DNA of 64,000 bases, taken from contig NZ_CABVGP010000001.1 in assembly GCF_902497555.1 (NCBI RefSeq), positions 2,584,501 to 2,648,500 of the forward strand, given 5' to 3'. Source of the DNA: Amycolatopsis camponoti. Its GTDB lineage: Bacteria; Actinomycetota; Actinomycetes; Mycobacteriales; Pseudonocardiaceae. The translations under genes and the position numbers were made by a program. Positions 43,536 through 52,945 of this stretch are shown in pieces. Position 1 is the first letter of the stretch. Each line of letters begins with the position of its first letter. The notes beneath the pieces are model-generated. The model saw only the letters and a program-made list of their open reading frames with translations, did no database searches and was not told the DNA's origin.

Positions 43536-44356
43536 CAGCGGTCCAGTTCCTGGTGTCGCTCGGTGAGGGTGTGGGCCAGCCGGCTCAGTTTGACGTTGAG
43601 CTCCTGGGAGGTGCGACGCAGGATGTCGAAGGCTTCGTCGGCGCTCACCCCACGGCGGTTCATCAGGATCCCCTTGGCCTGGCCGATCACGTCCCGGCTG
43701 TCGATGGCGCGCCGCAACTGCTCTTCGCGCAGTGCGGCCGCCGTGTGCGCGGCGGTCCCGGCCAGCGCGACCGAGGCGTGGGCCGAGAGGACCAGCGCGT
43801 GGTCGACCGCTCCGTCGCCGAAAGCTCCGCGTCGCCGGCTGTAGAGGTTGATGGCGCCCGGTTCCCGCTCGGAGTCGCGCTCGGTGAGCAGCGTGGTCGC
43901 CAGGAGCGAACCGAAGCCGAGGTCGGCGGCCCGCGGACCGAACTCCGGGAACTCCGCCGAGCGGGCCAGGTCGTCGGTCAGCGCGTGGCCGGGACCGCGG
44001 TGTTCCGCCGCCGCCACGCAGGGACCTTCGCCGGTCAGGTACTGGATCCGATCCAGCTCCTCCGCGGTCTCGTCGGTGCTCACCGCGGTGTGGAAGCCGC
44101 CGTCGGGGGAGCGGAGGGTGATGCTGGCCAGATCCGCCTCCGGCACGATGCGCAACGCCGCGACGACCACCTGGCGCATCGCCTCGTGCAGGGTTTCGGC
44201 CTCCAGCAGCGTGCCGGCCAAAGCGCCGAAGTGGTGAGCCAGCGGCCCGTCTTCCGGGAGGGGACAACGGTCCCAGCCGTCACCGGCCGGATCGGCGCGG
44301 AACCGGGCACGATCCGCTTCCCAGCCGACGTCGGTCTGCTTGTCGACATCGCTCAT
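43535..44356 (-). CDS. GAF-ANTAR regulator
   Basis: The 273-residue protein has a GAF domain (about 40-190, LTGEGPCVAAAEHRGPGHALTDDLA) and an ANTAR RNA-binding domain at the C-terminus (about 205-262, DVIGQAKGILMNRRGVSADEAFDIL). ANTAR proteins bind hairpins in nascent RNA and relieve termination. AAGGA precedes ATG 44356. Its 218-bp upstream region holds an 11-bp perfect stem at 44463-44496. Confidence 0.9.
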   Translation of the reverse strand: MSDVDKQTDVGWEADRARFRADPAGDGWDRCPLPEDGPLAHHFGALAGTLLEAETLHEAMRQVVVAALRIVPEADLASITLRSPDGGFHTAVSTDETAEELDRIQYLTGEGPCVAAAEHRGPGHALTDDLARSAEFPEFGPRAADLGFGSLLATTLLTERDSEREPGAINLYSRRRGAFGDGAVDHALVLSAHASVALAGTAAHTAAALREEQLRRAIDSRDVIGQAKGILMNRRGVSADEAFDILRRTSQELNVKLSRLAHTLTERHQELDR

Positions 44357-44462
44357 GTCGGAATCCTTCTCCGTGGTGGCTCGTGGGCCGGGTACCGGAT
44401 CGACACCGGTGGTGCCGGTCGCCACCGACGTGATCAAGCTCTCGGAGGCCCCGAGGCCGGGC

Positions 44463-44496
44463 GGTGGCGCCGGCTGCTGGCTCAACCGGCGCCACC
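44463..44496. other. Perfect 11-bp stem upstream of the GAF-ANTAR gene
   Basis: GGTGGCGCCGG pairs with CCGGCGCCACC around a 12-nt loop. It may be the HxlR gene terminator or part of the GAF-ANTAR leader; the loop does not match the known ANTAR hexaloop pattern. Confidence 0.5.
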
Positions 44497-44574
44497 CTTC
44501 GTCTCACAAGGAGACAAGCGCGTGTACCCACTGGGGCCGGTTTCACGCGTGCGTGATCTTGCCGCCGTGTTTCG

Positions 44575-44955
44575 TCAAGAGCCGCGAGGTGCCGCCGAGG
44601 ATCCGGCGTCGAGCGCGGCCAGCACGGCGTCGCCGTTCGTCCTGGCCCACTCGGTCAGGACGTGGATCGGGTCGATCAGGGTCTTGCCCAGCGGGGTCAG
44701 TTCGTACTCGACGCGGGGCGGCACCTCGGCGTAGGCGCGGCGGTGGACGAGCCCGTGTGCCTCGAGCCGCCGGAGCGTCTGGGTGAGCATCTTGCGGGAG
44801 ATGCCGCCGATCAGCTCCACCAGGTCGCCGTGGCGCACCGGGCCCTCGCTGAGGCCGGCGAGCACGACCACCGTCCACTTGTCGGCGATCAGCTCGACCG
44901 CGAGGCGCCCGGGGCAGTCGGCGAGGAAGAAGTCCCGGGGGCGGAAACCGCTCAT
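44575..44955 (-). CDS. HxlR-family transcriptional regulator
   Basis: The 126-residue protein is a full HxlR winged helix: CPGRLAVELIADKWTVVVLAGLSEGPVRHGDLVELIGGISRKMLTQTLRRLE and VEYELTPLG, with the redox-type N-terminal cysteine Cys14. It is divergent from a quinone-oxidoreductase-like gene, which HxlR proteins commonly control in response to electrophiles. Confidence 0.9.
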   Translation of the reverse strand: MSGFRPRDFFLADCPGRLAVELIADKWTVVVLAGLSEGPVRHGDLVELIGGISRKMLTQTLRRLEAHGLVHRRAYAEVPPRVEYELTPLGKTLIDPIHVLTEWARTNGDAVLAALDAGSSAAPRGS

Positions 44956-45035
44956 GGCGCCGAAAGGTACCCGGGGGTTCCCATCGGGACCATAGCTTGG
45001 GGTCGCAGCTCACCCGAAAAAGGAGTCAGGAGACC

Positions 45036-45971
45036 ATGAAGGTCATCACCCAGCAGTCGTTCGGTGGTCCCGAGGTCCTCACCGTCGTGGACGCCCCCGA
45101 GCCCCGGCCCCGGCCGACCGAAGTCGTCGTGCGGGTCAAGGCGATCGGGCTGAACCCGCTGGAGGCGCGGCTGCGCGCCGGCGAGTTCCCGTTGCTCGGC
45201 CGGCCGCCGTTCGTCCTCGGCTGGGACATCAGCGGAGTGGTCGAGGCGTCGCCGCAGACGTGGCGGTTCCGGCCCGGCGACGAGGTGTTCGGGATGCCCC
45301 TGTTCCCGCGCGCGGCCGACGGGTACGCCGAACTGGTGGCGGCGCCGGCTCTGCACCTGACGCGCAAGCCGGCTTCGCTGTCCCACGCCGAGGCGTCGGC
45401 GTTGCCGATCGCCGGCTTGACGGCGTGGCAGGGCCTGGTCGACCTCGCCGGGGTGGCCGAGGGCGATCGCGTTCTGGTGCACGGGGGCGGGGGCGGGGTC
45501 GGCCACGTCGCCGTCCAGATCGCGAAAGCACTCGGCGCGTACGTGATCGCGACGGCGAGCGGCGACAAGGCCGGCTTCGTCGAGGAGCTCGGTGCCGACG
45601 AAGTCGTCGACTACACGGCGGTCGACTTCACCGGCGCGGTTCGCGACGTCGACGTGGTTCTGGACACGATCGGCGGCGAGACGGCCGAACGGTCGCTCGG
45701 CGTGCTCCGCCCCGGCGGTCACCTGGTGACGGCGGTCGCGGAGGAGAACGCGGACCTCGCCGCCCGGTGCGAGGCGGCCGGCAGCCGCTTCAGCGGCATC
45801 GCGGTCGACCCCGATCCGGTCGCTCTGCGAGGCCTCGCCGATCTCGTCGACCGGGGCCGTCTCCGGGGCCACGTCCAGGAGACTTTCCCGTTCGAGCGCA
45901 TCGCCGACGCGCACCGGCTGCTCGACCGCGGGCACCTGCGGGGCAAGCTCGTCCTCACGATGCCCGGCTGA
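45036..45971 (+). CDS. NADP-dependent quinone-oxidoreductase-like protein
   Basis: The 311-residue protein is a zinc-free medium-chain reductase: GroES-like N-terminus (about 1-120, GLNPLEARLRAGEFPLLGRPPFVLGWDISG), Rossmann loop VHGGGGGVGHVAVQIAK and the C-terminal LVLTMPG. ATG 45036 is preceded by AGGAGTCAGGAGACC. GGTACCCG and CGGGACC form an inverted pair in the 80-bp gap to the HxlR gene, a possible operator. Confidence 0.9.
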   Translation: MKVITQQSFGGPEVLTVVDAPEPRPRPTEVVVRVKAIGLNPLEARLRAGEFPLLGRPPFVLGWDISGVVEASPQTWRFRPGDEVFGMPLFPRAADGYAELVAAPALHLTRKPASLSHAEASALPIAGLTAWQGLVDLAGVAEGDRVLVHGGGGGVGHVAVQIAKALGAYVIATASGDKAGFVEELGADEVVDYTAVDFTGAVRDVDVVLDTIGGETAERSLGVLRPGGHLVTAVAEENADLAARCEAAGSRFSGIAVDPDPVALRGLADLVDRGRLRGHVQETFPFERIADAHRLLDRGHLRGKLVLTMPG

Positions 45972-46124
45972 GGCCCGGCCGTTTTTCCGCTCGATGTCCC
46001 TCGGGGGAGCTACCCGCGCTGTCCGCGGAGCGGGGATTCGCGACCCCGTCGACGTTCTCTAGTCTTTCGCGGCATACGCCGGAACTGCGGTGCGACGACG
46101 TCGCGTCGAGGAGGGAACGCGCTC

Positions 46125-47057
46125 ATGGCGAGCTCGGGCTGGACCGCTGCCGACATCCCGGATCAGCGAGGGCGGATCGCGGTCGTCACCGGCGCGAATT
46201 CCGGGGTCGGCTTCGAGACCGCGAGGATGCTCGCCGAACGGGGCGCGCGGGTGGTCCTGGCGTGCCGGGACACGGGCAAGGCCGCCGCGGCGTGCGACGC
46301 GATCCGGGCGACCGCACCGGATGCCGACCTCCGGACCGTCCGGATGGACCTCGCGGACGCGGCGTCGGTCCGCACGGCGGCGGCGGTCCTCGACGAGGAG
46401 TTCGACCACATCGACCTGGTGATCAACAACGCCGGAGCCGCGTTCGGGAAACTGTCCCTCGTGGACGGCGTGGACCGGACGTTCGTCACCAACCAGCTGG
46501 GGCCGTTCGCCTTCACCGGGCTGCTGCTGCACCGCGTGACGGCCGCACCGGCCGGACGGATCGTCACGGTGACCAGCGGCGGCCACGAGATGGGCCGGCT
46601 GCTCCTCGACGACCTCGGCTTCGCGAAGAGCCGGTACCGCCGTTGGCGCGCCTACACGCAGACGAAGCTGGCCAACGTCCTGTTCGCGGCGGAGCTCCAG
46701 CGACGGCTGGCGGCAGCCGGGACGCCGGCGATTTCGGTGGCCGCCCACCCTGGAGCGGCGGCCACCGAATTCGGCCGCAACAGCGGTGGTGCGATGCGGG
46801 TGGCTTCGGCGCCGCCGGTCCGGTGGCTGCTGGCGCCGCTGGTCAACACGGCGGCCGAAGGCGCTTTGCCCACACTGCGGGCGGCCGTCGATCCGCAGGT
46901 TCGCGGAGGTGACTTGTACGGCCCGGCCGGGCCACACGGCATCAAAGGCCGCCCGGAACGCGTCGAGGCAGCCGCGGTCGCGCGCGACGAGGGTGCGGGG
47001 GCGATGTTGTGGGAGCGGTGCGAGCAGCTCACCGGGGTGCGTTACCCGCTGCCGTGA
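46125..47057 (+). CDS. Short-chain dehydrogenase/reductase
   Basis: The 310-residue protein has the nucleotide loop TGANSGVGFETAR, NNAG, a Ser-containing VTSGGH and the catalytic pair in AYTQTKLAN. It resembles retinol-dehydrogenase/oxidoreductase-type SDRs with an N-terminal WTAADIPDQRGRIAVVTG. The substrate is unknown. GAGGAGG precedes ATG 46125 at some distance. Confidence 0.9.
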   Translation: MASSGWTAADIPDQRGRIAVVTGANSGVGFETARMLAERGARVVLACRDTGKAAAACDAIRATAPDADLRTVRMDLADAASVRTAAAVLDEEFDHIDLVINNAGAAFGKLSLVDGVDRTFVTNQLGPFAFTGLLLHRVTAAPAGRIVTVTSGGHEMGRLLLDDLGFAKSRYRRWRAYTQTKLANVLFAAELQRRLAAAGTPAISVAAHPGAAATEFGRNSGGAMRVASAPPVRWLLAPLVNTAAEGALPTLRAAVDPQVRGGDLYGPAGPHGIKGRPERVEAAAVARDEGAGAMLWERCEQLTGVRYPLP

Positions 47058-47073
47058 CGAGACGTGCGCCGCG

Positions 47074-47112
47074 GAACGGCGCGGGTGCCGCGATTCGCAG
47101 CGCCCGCGCCGT
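47074..47112. terminator. Terminator hairpin between SDR and GH2 genes
   Basis: A GC-rich stem (about ACGGCGCGGGTGC with GCGCCCGCGCCGT) in the 67-bp gap between convergent genes. Confidence 0.6.
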
Positions 47113-47124
47113 CCGAGGAAGGGC

Positions 47125-50100
47125 TCAGGGGAGCTGGGCCACCTCCGTGTCCGTCAACGCCTTGCCGGCCACGGCGACCTCGTCGACCGCGCCGGGCCAG
47201 AAGTCGACGTTGCGGCCGTCGTACTTGGCTCGGCCGACCGTGAACGCGCCGGTGCTGACCAGCGCCGGTCCGGCCGGGGCCGTCGCCACCTTCACCCCGT
47301 CCACGTAGAGCCGGATCTCGTTGCCCGCCCGCACACCCGTGAGCTGGTACCAGCGGCCGGTCTCCGGCACGACCTCGTACCGGGCCCGGTTGCCGCCGGG
47401 TGTGCTGAACGCGAACGCGCCCTGCCCGTACTGCAGGTAGAACGGGCTTTCCCGCTCCCGGCCGTCCTGGCTCACCGCGGTCGCGTAGTTGCCGGGCAGC
47501 GCGTCGAGCCGCACCCTCGCGGACACGGTGTAGTCAGCGGTCGTGTCGACGACCGGGCCGTAGGTGTCGGCGGAGCCGCCCGAGAACTGCAGTGCGCCGT
47601 CCTTGAAGGCCGCCCCGGTGGGGGTGAGCGTCAGCGGGTTGTTGCCACCGCTCGAGTCCCTCGCGGTCGTGCCCCGGCGCTCGTCGAGGTTCCACGAGCC
47701 CTTCCCCGCGTAGGGGTACGGCTTGCCCGCGTCGGCACCGGCTTCGATCACGCGCCGGTTGATCTCGCGGACGGGACCCGGGTCGACCTTGATGCGCTTG
47801 CGGTCGTAGGTCCAGAGCCCGTTGAGCTCGCCTTCCAGGTCGGTGACCTGCGTGTAGACCGACGCCGACAGCTCGGCCCGCGCCTGCCCGAGGTAGAACG
47901 TGCGGGTGTTGTCGACGTACTTCGCCGTCAGCGCCGCCTTGTCCTCGACACCGCTGTAGATCGCGATCGGCGCACCCGGCCACTGGTGGCCCGGCGTGCG
48001 CAGCGTGAAGCCGCCGTGCTCACCGTCCATCGCGACACGCTTGCCGTCCGAACGCGCCGGATCGGTGTTGTTGTAGTCGTGGTGGTCGATGACGTCGCCC
48101 GCGCCCGAGTCACCCTTGGAGGCGCAGCAGTTCACCCCGCTGTGGGCGTTGACGATCCGGCTCGGGTCGGTGGCCTTGACCTGGTCGGTGATCCGGCCGG
48201 TGGCGGTCTTGTCCCACTCGCCCCAGCCTTCGTTGAACACGATCCAGGCGTAGACGGACGGGTAGTTCTGCAGCTGGTGCATCTCTTCCAGGCCCTGCCT
48301 GAGCCACGCCTGCTGCGCCGCGGGGTTGTTGCCGTCCTCGACGGACACGAAGTCCTGCCACACCAGCAGCCCGAGCTGGTCCGCGTGGTAGTACCAGCGA
48401 GCGGGCTCGACCTTGATGTGCTTGCGGACGGCGTTGAACCCGAGGTCCTTCTGCGCCTTCAGGTCGAAGACGAGGGCTTCGTCGCTCGGCGCGGTGTTCA
48501 GGCCGTCCGGGTAGAAGCCCTGGTCCAGCTGCATCAGGGAGAAGTACGGCTTGCCGTTGAGCGTCAGCTTGGGGACACCGTTGACGTTCGTGATGCCGGT
48601 GGACCGCATGCCGAAGTAACTCTTGACCCGGTCGCCGCCCAGCTTGACCTCCAGCTGGTACAGGTACGGGTCGTCCGGCGTCCACAGGTGCGGGTTCGGC
48701 ACCGGCAGCTTCAGGTTCGCGTTCGCCGGTCCGGTGACCGTGGCGACCTGCCGGCCGCGCGCGTCCTTGGCGACCGCCGTGACGGTGGCGTTGCCGGCGG
48801 ACTTGACGTTCAGCGCCAGCGAGTTCGTGGTGAGGTCGGGCGTCGTCTTGATCTCGTCGATGCCCTTGTCCGCCACGGGTTCCAGCCACACCGTCTGCCA
48901 GATGCCCGACGACGGCGTGTAGAAGATGCCGCCGGGATCGGCGGACTGCTTGCCCTTGGGCTGGTACGGGCCGGTCGTGTCGGTGACGGCGACGACGATC
49001 TCCTGCTCGTCGCCGCGCTTGAGCGCGTCGGTGATGTCGGCGCTGAACGCCGTGTACCCGCCGGTGTGCTCGGCGACGAGCTTGCCGTTCACCCAGACCG
49101 TGGCCTGGTAGTCGACCGCGCCGAAGTTGAGCTTGAGGCGCTGCCCGCCGCCGATCTTCCAGTCGCGCGGGACGGTGACCGTGCGGCGGTAGAACATGTG
49201 GTCCTCGTGCCGTTCGAGCCCGGAAAGCTGCGACTCGATCGGGTAAGGCACGATCACCTTCTCGGGCAGCCGCTTGCCGAACGCCGGCTGCTGGCCTTCC
49301 TTGGCGGCCGAGAACTCCCACGGGCCGTTCAGGTTGACCCATTTGTCGCGCTCGAGCTGCGGGCGCGGGTATTCCGGCAACGGGTGGCGCGGGTCGGCGT
49401 CCTCGCCCCACGGCGTCCGGAGGCGTTCCGTCGACGCGTTCGCGACGATGCGGCCGGTCTTGCCGACCTTCGCGCCGTCCACCGCGAGCGCACCCGCGCC
49501 GTCGTAGTAGAGCGTGACCCGCTGGCCCTTCAGCACCCTCTCGGCCAGCCGGATCGTCACCCGGTCGCGGTTCGTCGTGATGAGCGAGACCGGCATCGGC
49601 GTCGCGTCGACCGCGATCCGCAGGTGGTCGGCGAGGTCGCCGGTGCCCGAGACGCGGCCGTCGAAGCCGGCCGTGAGCGTGCGACCGTCCTTCGACACCT
49701 CCGCCGAGCGCGGCACGCCGGTGTAGCCGGCCGGCGGCGTGAACGCCGACAGCGGCACGATCTGCTTCGCGATGGCCGCGCTCGACCAGCGCAGGAACAT
49801 GTTCGCGCCGCCGGTGTCCTGGAACATCTCCAGCTTGAAGTCGTACTGCCGGCCGGCGGTCAGCGTGACCGGTGCGCTGGTCTGCTCCCGGTCCCAGTCG
49901 CCGACCCAGTGGTCGATCACCGGCGCGCCGTCGACGAACAGCCGGAACCCGTTGTCGCCGATGGCGTAGAACGTGTAGTCGCCGGTCTGCGGCACGGCGA
50001 GCTGCCCGCTCCACCGGGCGGTCGTGTTCTCCGTCTGCCCGGCGACCAGCCCGAAGACCGAGGTCAGGTCCGGGTGGTCGACCTCCCCGTCGAGCGCGGT

Positions 50101-50259
50101 GCCGGCCAGGTTCGCGAAGTCGTGCGCGCCCGGCGCCGACATCGTGAAGTACTCGGCTTTCAGGCCGTGCAGGGGCTCGGCGGCACCGGCGGGCGGCGTT
50201 CCCGACGCCACGCCCAGCGCCACCAGGAGGGCGAGGAGGACGGAAGCGGCTCTTCTCAT
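47125..50259 (-). CDS. Secreted GH2 glycosidase with PA14 and LamG-like domains
   Basis: The 1044-residue protein has a signal peptide (to about 27), a PA14 domain (about 30-165), a GH2 sugar-binding domain (about 300-460), an Ig-like domain (about 470-570), a GH2 TIM barrel (about 575-860) and a LamG jelly roll (about 880-1044). The acid/base Glu is in WIVFNEGWGEWD and a candidate nucleophile in MDGEHGG. GH2 covers beta-galactosidase, mannosidase, glucuronidase and arabinopyranosidase; the substrate is not clear. ATG 50259 follows GAAGGGGAT. An 18-bp LacI-type palindrome lies 19 bp upstream. Confidence 0.87.
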   Translation of the reverse strand: MRRAASVLLALLVALGVASGTPPAGAAEPLHGLKAEYFTMSAPGAHDFANLAGTALDGEVDHPDLTSVFGLVAGQTENTTARWSGQLAVPQTGDYTFYAIGDNGFRLFVDGAPVIDHWVGDWDREQTSAPVTLTAGRQYDFKLEMFQDTGGANMFLRWSSAAIAKQIVPLSAFTPPAGYTGVPRSAEVSKDGRTLTAGFDGRVSGTGDLADHLRIAVDATPMPVSLITTNRDRVTIRLAERVLKGQRVTLYYDGAGALAVDGAKVGKTGRIVANASTERLRTPWGEDADPRHPLPEYPRPQLERDKWVNLNGPWEFSAAKEGQQPAFGKRLPEKVIVPYPIESQLSGLERHEDHMFYRRTVTVPRDWKIGGGQRLKLNFGAVDYQATVWVNGKLVAEHTGGYTAFSADITDALKRGDEQEIVVAVTDTTGPYQPKGKQSADPGGIFYTPSSGIWQTVWLEPVADKGIDEIKTTPDLTTNSLALNVKSAGNATVTAVAKDARGRQVATVTGPANANLKLPVPNPHLWTPDDPYLYQLEVKLGGDRVKSYFGMRSTGITNVNGVPKLTLNGKPYFSLMQLDQGFYPDGLNTAPSDEALVFDLKAQKDLGFNAVRKHIKVEPARWYYHADQLGLLVWQDFVSVEDGNNPAAQQAWLRQGLEEMHQLQNYPSVYAWIVFNEGWGEWDKTATGRITDQVKATDPSRIVNAHSGVNCCASKGDSGAGDVIDHHDYNNTDPARSDGKRVAMDGEHGGFTLRTPGHQWPGAPIAIYSGVEDKAALTAKYVDNTRTFYLGQARAELSASVYTQVTDLEGELNGLWTYDRKRIKVDPGPVREINRRVIEAGADAGKPYPYAGKGSWNLDERRGTTARDSSGGNNPLTLTPTGAAFKDGALQFSGGSADTYGPVVDTTADYTVSARVRLDALPGNYATAVSQDGRERESPFYLQYGQGAFAFSTPGGNRARYEVVPETGRWYQLTGVRAGNEIRLYVDGVKVATAPAGPALVSTGAFTVGRAKYDGRNVDFWPGAVDEVAVAGKALTDTEVAQLP

Positions 50260-50277
50260 CGGCGAGATCCCCTTCGT

Positions 50278-50295
50278 TTTTACAACGTTGTAAAA
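50278..50295. promoter_or_regulatory. LacI-type operator TTTTACAACGTTGTAAAA
   Basis: A perfect 18-bp palindrome with a central CG, 19 bp upstream of the GH2 start. It differs from the GTTAGCGCTAAC sites in region 1, so a different LacI-family protein, not encoded in this window, should bind it. Confidence 0.8.
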
Positions 50296-50411
50296 CGCTC
50301 TTCGGGCGATCCAATCAGATAAATCGGACTCCTGGCCACCGCCGAATGGCGGTATCTCCAGGTCTGAACGCCGAACACCGAGAGCTACGCTACTGCCGGT
50401 GATCGCCGTGG

Positions 50412-50459
50412 GGTCGTGAGTGTGAAACAGGGTTAGAACACTGTTTCTCACTCACGACC
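50412..50459. terminator. Hairpin element, inverted third copy
   Basis: The same 48-nt hairpin as at 12058 and 12381, in the opposite orientation and with one changed base in one arm. It lies 82 bp downstream of the stop of the minus-strand lipoprotein gene and 150 bp upstream of the GH2 gene. Confidence 0.7.
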
Positions 50460-50540
50460 GTCGAGGGCCTCGGGAGCCGGGGCGTGGTTGCCGAACGGTG
50501 CGCTGCTCGCTGCGGGCGCACCCCGAAGACGTGGCCGGGA

Positions 50541-51143
50541 TCAGAAGTCCAGGTCGAACTTCGTGACGTACCAGGCTTCCTCGACCTTCTGCAGGCCGAA
50601 GGTGATGTTCGTCTGGCCGGGCTTCACGCCGGTGGAGTGGGACAGGACGATGTCGTCGAGCTTCTTCCCCTCGACCGAGATCTTCTCGGCGGCGATCTTC
50701 GCCGAGTCGCCGGTGGCGGCCGGACCCGCGACCTCGACCTTGGGCGGGTTCGCCGCGTTGTCCGGGGTGAACGCGGTGTGCAAGCCGTCGAGGACCTTGC
50801 GCATCGCCTTCATGGTCTTGTCCTGGCCGGCGCAGGCTTCGGGGGTGAACGTCTTCGGCGGCGCTTGGCCGGTGTCGGCCATGACGGAGCACGCCTGGAC
50901 GAAGTCGCCGGAGACGACCGCGCCGACCCACCGGGCCAGTGCCTGTTCCGCGGTCGAAGCCTTGGCCGTCGCGTCGGCGGCCGCACTCGTGGTGCCGGGC
51001 GCCGGTGACGCGGAAGAAGTGGGGATGCTCTGCGGCGCGGGGGCATTCGACGATTTCGCCGAGCAGGCCACGGTCAGGGCGGCGGCCATTATTGTGACAC
51101 CGATAGCCGGAATAGTCACATTTCGGGGGGTTTGCATTGCCAT
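50541..51143 (-). CDS. Putative lipoprotein, function unknown
   Basis: I do not recognise this 200-residue protein. It has a lipoprotein signal (VTIMAAALTVAC with the lipid Cys at about 22), a Ser/Ala/Pro/Thr-rich linker (about 25-60) and a C-terminal domain (about 65-200) that resembles the small alpha-beta cone fold of nuclear-transport-factor-like lipoproteins (ALARWVGAVVSGDFVQACSVM, EEAWYVTKFDLDF). ATGs at 51143 and 51137 are both possible; neither has a good ribosome-binding site. Confidence 0.65.
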   Translation of the reverse strand: MAMQTPRNVTIPAIGVTIMAAALTVACSAKSSNAPAPQSIPTSSASPAPGTTSAAADATAKASTAEQALARWVGAVVSGDFVQACSVMADTGQAPPKTFTPEACAGQDKTMKAMRKVLDGLHTAFTPDNAANPPKVEVAGPAATGDSAKIAAEKISVEGKKLDDIVLSHSTGVKPGQTNITFGLQKVEEAWYVTKFDLDF

Positions 51144-51238
51144 GCCGGAGATCATGCTGACGATGCGGTGCGCTGTCCACAATCGCCGTGAGATCGGGCC
51201 GTCCGTGCAGATCGCGAGGCATTCCGGTGCAGGGGAAC

Positions 51239-51274
51239 GCACGGAAAGCCCTCTCCGGAGAGGACTTCCCGTGC
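51239..51274 (-). terminator. Terminator of the GH6 gene
   Basis: GCACGG and CCTCTCC pair with GGAGAGG and CCCGTGC in a long near-perfect hairpin starting 11 bp after the GH6 stop. Confidence 0.7.
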
Positions 51275-51284
51275 GTCGCGGTGA

Positions 51285-52910
<1,626 letters not shown>

Positions 52911-52945
52911 TCATCCGTAAGTCGACGACGACGAGGAGATGGCGT

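Noticed and set aside
46786..50322. A 1178-codon open frame on the plus strand
   Set aside because: Antisense to the clear PA14-GH2-LamG gene, with biased composition and no recognisable motif.
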